Source: Bacteroidota bacterium
GTDB lineage: Bacteria; Bacteroidota; Rhodothermia; Balneolales; HLUCCA01
Length of the DNA: 17,400 nucleotides
Reading direction: 5' to 3'
Assembly: GCA_003448835.1 (NCBI GenBank)
Contig: DLXM01000286.1
Coordinates: 1-17,400, forward strand
Under the pieces are notes generated by a model. It was not told where the DNA came from, did no database searches, and was given only the letters and a program-made list of their open reading frames with translations. Shown here piece by piece: positions 15,818 through 17,400 of this stretch (position 1 is its first letter; each line of letters starts with the position of its first letter). The translations under genes were made by a program, and so were the position numbers.

Positions 15818-16066
15818 TCAGATTATTCCTTTTTTAAGTGTACCGGCATTTTTAGCGTCTTTTAAGACCGCTGCAATACCATTTTTGTTGATGGTACGTA
15901 AGGTTTTAGAAGTGACCTTTAACGTAACCCAACGATCCTCTTCTGGGATAAAAAAACGTTTCTTCTGTAAATTTACATCAAAACGGTGTTTCGTTTTGTT
16001 GTTAGCATGGGAAGAACGGTAGCCGTTTAACGCTTTAGCCCCCGTAATATCATCTCTGCGTGCCAT
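15818..16066 (-). CDS. rpmB: 50S ribosomal protein L28
   Basis: An 82-residue L28, the usual length. It starts [29 protein letters not shown], where the family has its zinc-ribbon-like N-terminal region; no CxxC pair is present. It continues with [20 protein letters not shown] and the conserved [13 protein letters not shown] segment. It is the first gene of the operon rpmB-rpmG-DUF4295 and is divergent from gyrB. A Bacteroidetes-type promoter candidate lies about 40 bases upstream of the ATG. Confidence 0.97.
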   Translation of the reverse strand: MARRDDITGAKALNGYRSSHANNKTKHRFDVNLQKKRFFIPEEDRWVTLKVTSKTLRTINKNGIAAVLKDAKNAGTLKKGII

Positions 16067-16105
16067 TTTTCAAGTAAATTGTGTTGTATATTTTTCGAAA
16101 GATTC

Positions 16106-16137
16106 CAAATATAGCACTATTTGACACCAGAAACAAT
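16106..16137 (-). promoter_or_regulatory. candidate promoter for rpmB operon (ATTG-N20-TATATTTG)
   Basis: On the minus strand, TATATTTG (16113-16106) matches the Bacteroidetes -7 consensus TAnnTTTG exactly. ATTG (16137-16134) lies 20 bases upstream, close to the TTTG -33 element and its 19-21 base spacing. Transcription would start about 30 bases before the rpmB ATG. Confidence 0.55.
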
Positions 16138-16149
16138 TATAAAATTCAG

Positions 16150-16158
16150 TTATCCACA
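16150..16158 (+). promoter_or_regulatory. exact DnaA-box consensus (TTATCCACA)
   Basis: The nonamer matches the strong bacterial DnaA box without mismatch. It lies in the rpmB/gyrB divergent region, about 15 bases upstream of the rpmB -33 candidate and 190 bases before gyrB. I see no second box or AT-rich unwinding cluster nearby, so this is at most a regulatory site, not an origin. Confidence 0.4.
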
Positions 16159-16274
16159 CACTTCCCACATAAATCTTTTTGTACGAAAAAAACTGCATTA
16201 TTGCGTAAATACTGTTATTTTCTTCTGATATGTTTATCTGTATCAGAGCCATATTCCGATGTGACTTTTACATT

Positions 16275-16302
16275 TTTGGCGCTGTAGGTAAACCACTATA
16301 GC
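16275..16302 (+). promoter_or_regulatory. weak candidate promoter for gyrB
   Basis: TTTG (16275-16278) is followed after 18 bases by TATAGC (16297-16302), 42 bases before the gyrB ATG. It fits neither the TAnnTTTG nor the TATAAT consensus well. Confidence 0.22.
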
Positions 16303-16343
16303 TATTTTATTGCAAATCTGGAACAATAGTCAACCCTACAAAT

Positions 16344-17400
16344 ATGTTAAACAATCAGGCAGCTGATTACAAAGCTTCGAATATTCAGGTCCTAGAAGGA
16401 TTGGAAGCCGTTCGAAAACGTCCATCCATGTACATTGGTGACACCGGTCAACGAGGATTACATCACCTTATTAATGAGGTCGTTGATAACTCAATCGATG
16501 AAGCATTGGCCGGATATTGTGATTATATCAAAGTTATTATTAATCAAGATGGCTCTCTCACAGTTGAAGATAATGGACGAGGTATTCCTGTCGACATTCA
16601 CGAAAAAGAAGGAATCCCGGCTATTGAACTTGTACTTACTAAACTCCATGCCGGTGGTAAATTTGACAAAGATTCTTACAAAGTTTCCGGTGGACTTCAC
16701 GGTGTAGGTGTAAGTTGTGTGAATGCGCTCTCTACACGTTTTGATGCTATTATCCATAGAGATGGAAAAATCTATACTATGGGTTTTGAATATGGTAAAA
16801 CCGTCGATAAACTGAAAACTATTGGTGACACAGATCGACGTGGAACTATCATTAAGTTTATGCCTGATCCCGAGATTTTTAAGCAATCCATTGAATTCAA
16901 ATACGATATCATTGCAGATCGTATGCGTCAGTTGGCATTTTTGAATCCTGAGATTACTGTTGAAGTAATTGATAATCGTGAAGAAGAAGTTATAACTGAT
17001 ACATTTCACTTCGAAGGTGGTGTAAAAGATTTCGTTAAATATCTGGATGAAACCCGTGAGCCGTTGATGGCTGAACCAATTTTTGTTTCCAGTGATAATG
17101 AAGAGTGTCCGATGGCAGTTGCTATTCAGTACAACCGCTCATATTCTGAAAATGTCCACTCGTATGTGAACAACATTAACACTCACGAGGGCGGAACACA
17201 CGTTTCCGGATTTCGTCGAGCACTCACGCGAGCTCTTAAGAATTATGGTGAAAAAAATAACATCATTAAAGGTAAGCTCAACATATCAGGTGAGGACTTT
17301 AGAGAAGGCCTAACCGCAGTAATCTCAATTAAGGTTGCTGAACCCCAATTTGAAGGTCAAACCAAAACAAAACTTGGTAACTCTGAGATTCAAAGTGCGG
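16344..17400 (+). CDS. gyrB: DNA gyrase subunit B, N-terminal part (3' end outside window)
   Basis: The ATPase subunit of DNA gyrase, which introduces negative supercoils. The frame is open for 352 codons from the ATG at 16344 to the window end, with no stop. It starts with a short leader and then NIQVLEGLEAVRKRPSMYIG, the standard GyrB opening. The GHKL ATPase motifs are complete: Glu45 and Asn49 (NEVVDNSIDEA), Asp76 (EDNGRGIP), and VSGGLHGVGVSCVNALS. The transducer domain follows, with the Lys-containing loop near QTKTK at the window edge. GyrB rather than ParE is favoured by the overall match to Bacteroidota GyrB; that choice is family knowledge. Divergent from the rpmB operon, 277 bases apart. 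Confidence 0.96.
   Translation, partial: MLNNQAADYKASNIQVLEGLEAVRKRPSMYIGDTGQRGLHHLINEVVDNSIDEALAGYCDYIKVIINQDGSLTVEDNGRGIPVDIHEKEGIPAIELVLTKLHAGGKFDKDSYKVSGGLHGVGVSCVNALSTRFDAIIHRDGKIYTMGFEYGKTVDKLKTIGDTDRRGTIIKFMPDPEIFKQSIEFKYDIIADRMRQLAFLNPEITVEVIDNREEEVITDTFHFEGGVKDFVKYLDETREPLMAEPIFVSSDNEECPMAVAIQYNRSYSENVHSYVNNINTHEGGTHVSGFRRALTRALKNYGEKNNIIKGKLNISGEDFREGLTAVISIKVAEPQFEGQTKTKLGNSEIQSA

Noticed and set aside
16120..16145. TTGACA followed by TAAAAT on the plus strand as a sigma70 promoter for gyrB
   Set aside because: The spacing is about 13 bases, too short, and it lies more than 200 bases before gyrB.
16067..16343. Replication origin beside gyrB
   Set aside because: Only one DnaA box is seen, with no box cluster, no dnaA or dnaN, and no clear AT-rich unwinding element.
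16491..17009. 172-codon minus-strand reading frame
   Set aside because: It lies entirely inside gyrB, whose frame has all the ATPase motifs; the opposite frame shows no recognisable family.

Overview
This window is a stretch of chromosomal housekeeping genes from a moderately AT-rich bacterium, most likely of the Bacteroidota / Balneolota / Rhodothermota group. Three things point there: the cluster rpmB-rpmG-DUF4295 (the DUF4295 family is, to my knowledge, largely confined to this group); promoter-like TAnnTTTG boxes in two divergent intergenic regions; and mostly weak Shine-Dalgarno sequences. The assignment to phylum level is inference. I see no rRNA, tRNA, CRISPR array, insertion sequence, prophage or toxin-antitoxin pair.

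Layout. Positions 2-685 (+) hold the 3' end of a mannose-1-phosphate guanylyltransferase gene (GDP-mannose supply). Converging on it is a minus-strand operon read from 2810 to 884: an exported beta-barrel-like protein, a small conserved hypothetical protein and an MBL-fold hydrolase of the PhnP-like type. Divergent from the barrel gene is a probably exported thiol peroxidase of the glutathione peroxidase family (2873-3424, +), which ends in a bidirectional terminator shared with the converging apaG. Upstream of apaG on the minus strand are a full-length cobalamin-dependent methionine synthase (metH, 4006-7752) and a fused chorismate mutase / prephenate dehydrogenase (tyrA, 7848-8981). Divergent from tyrA is uvrB (9138-11189, +).

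A second minus-strand cluster runs from 15342 down to 11397: yqeY, cvpA, tyrS, a secreted DUF2059-like protein and an exodeoxyribonuclease III family gene, with gaps of 4, 51, 26 and 7 bases. UvrB and exodeoxyribonuclease III therefore converge and are separated by about 200 non-coding bases holding a 16-bp palindrome and a copy of a sequence that recurs at the xth 3' end. Upstream of yqeY is a ribosomal operon, rpmB-rpmG-DUF4295 (16066-15469, minus), closed by a strong Rho-independent terminator. It is divergent from gyrB, whose first 352 codons reach the window end. The rpmB/gyrB intergenic region has a plausible Bacteroidetes-type promoter for rpmB and an exact DnaA-box consensus.

Together the genes cover amino-acid biosynthesis (Met, Tyr), translation (L28, L33, TyrRS), DNA repair and topology (UvrB, ExoIII, GyrB), peroxide defence and envelope functions. 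I did not find a convincing new biological system. The points most worth a second look are the gammaproteobacterial-style fused TyrA, the uncharacterised barrel / 98-aa / MBL operon, the tandem DUF2059-like protein in the tyrS-xth cluster and the DnaA box beside gyrB.
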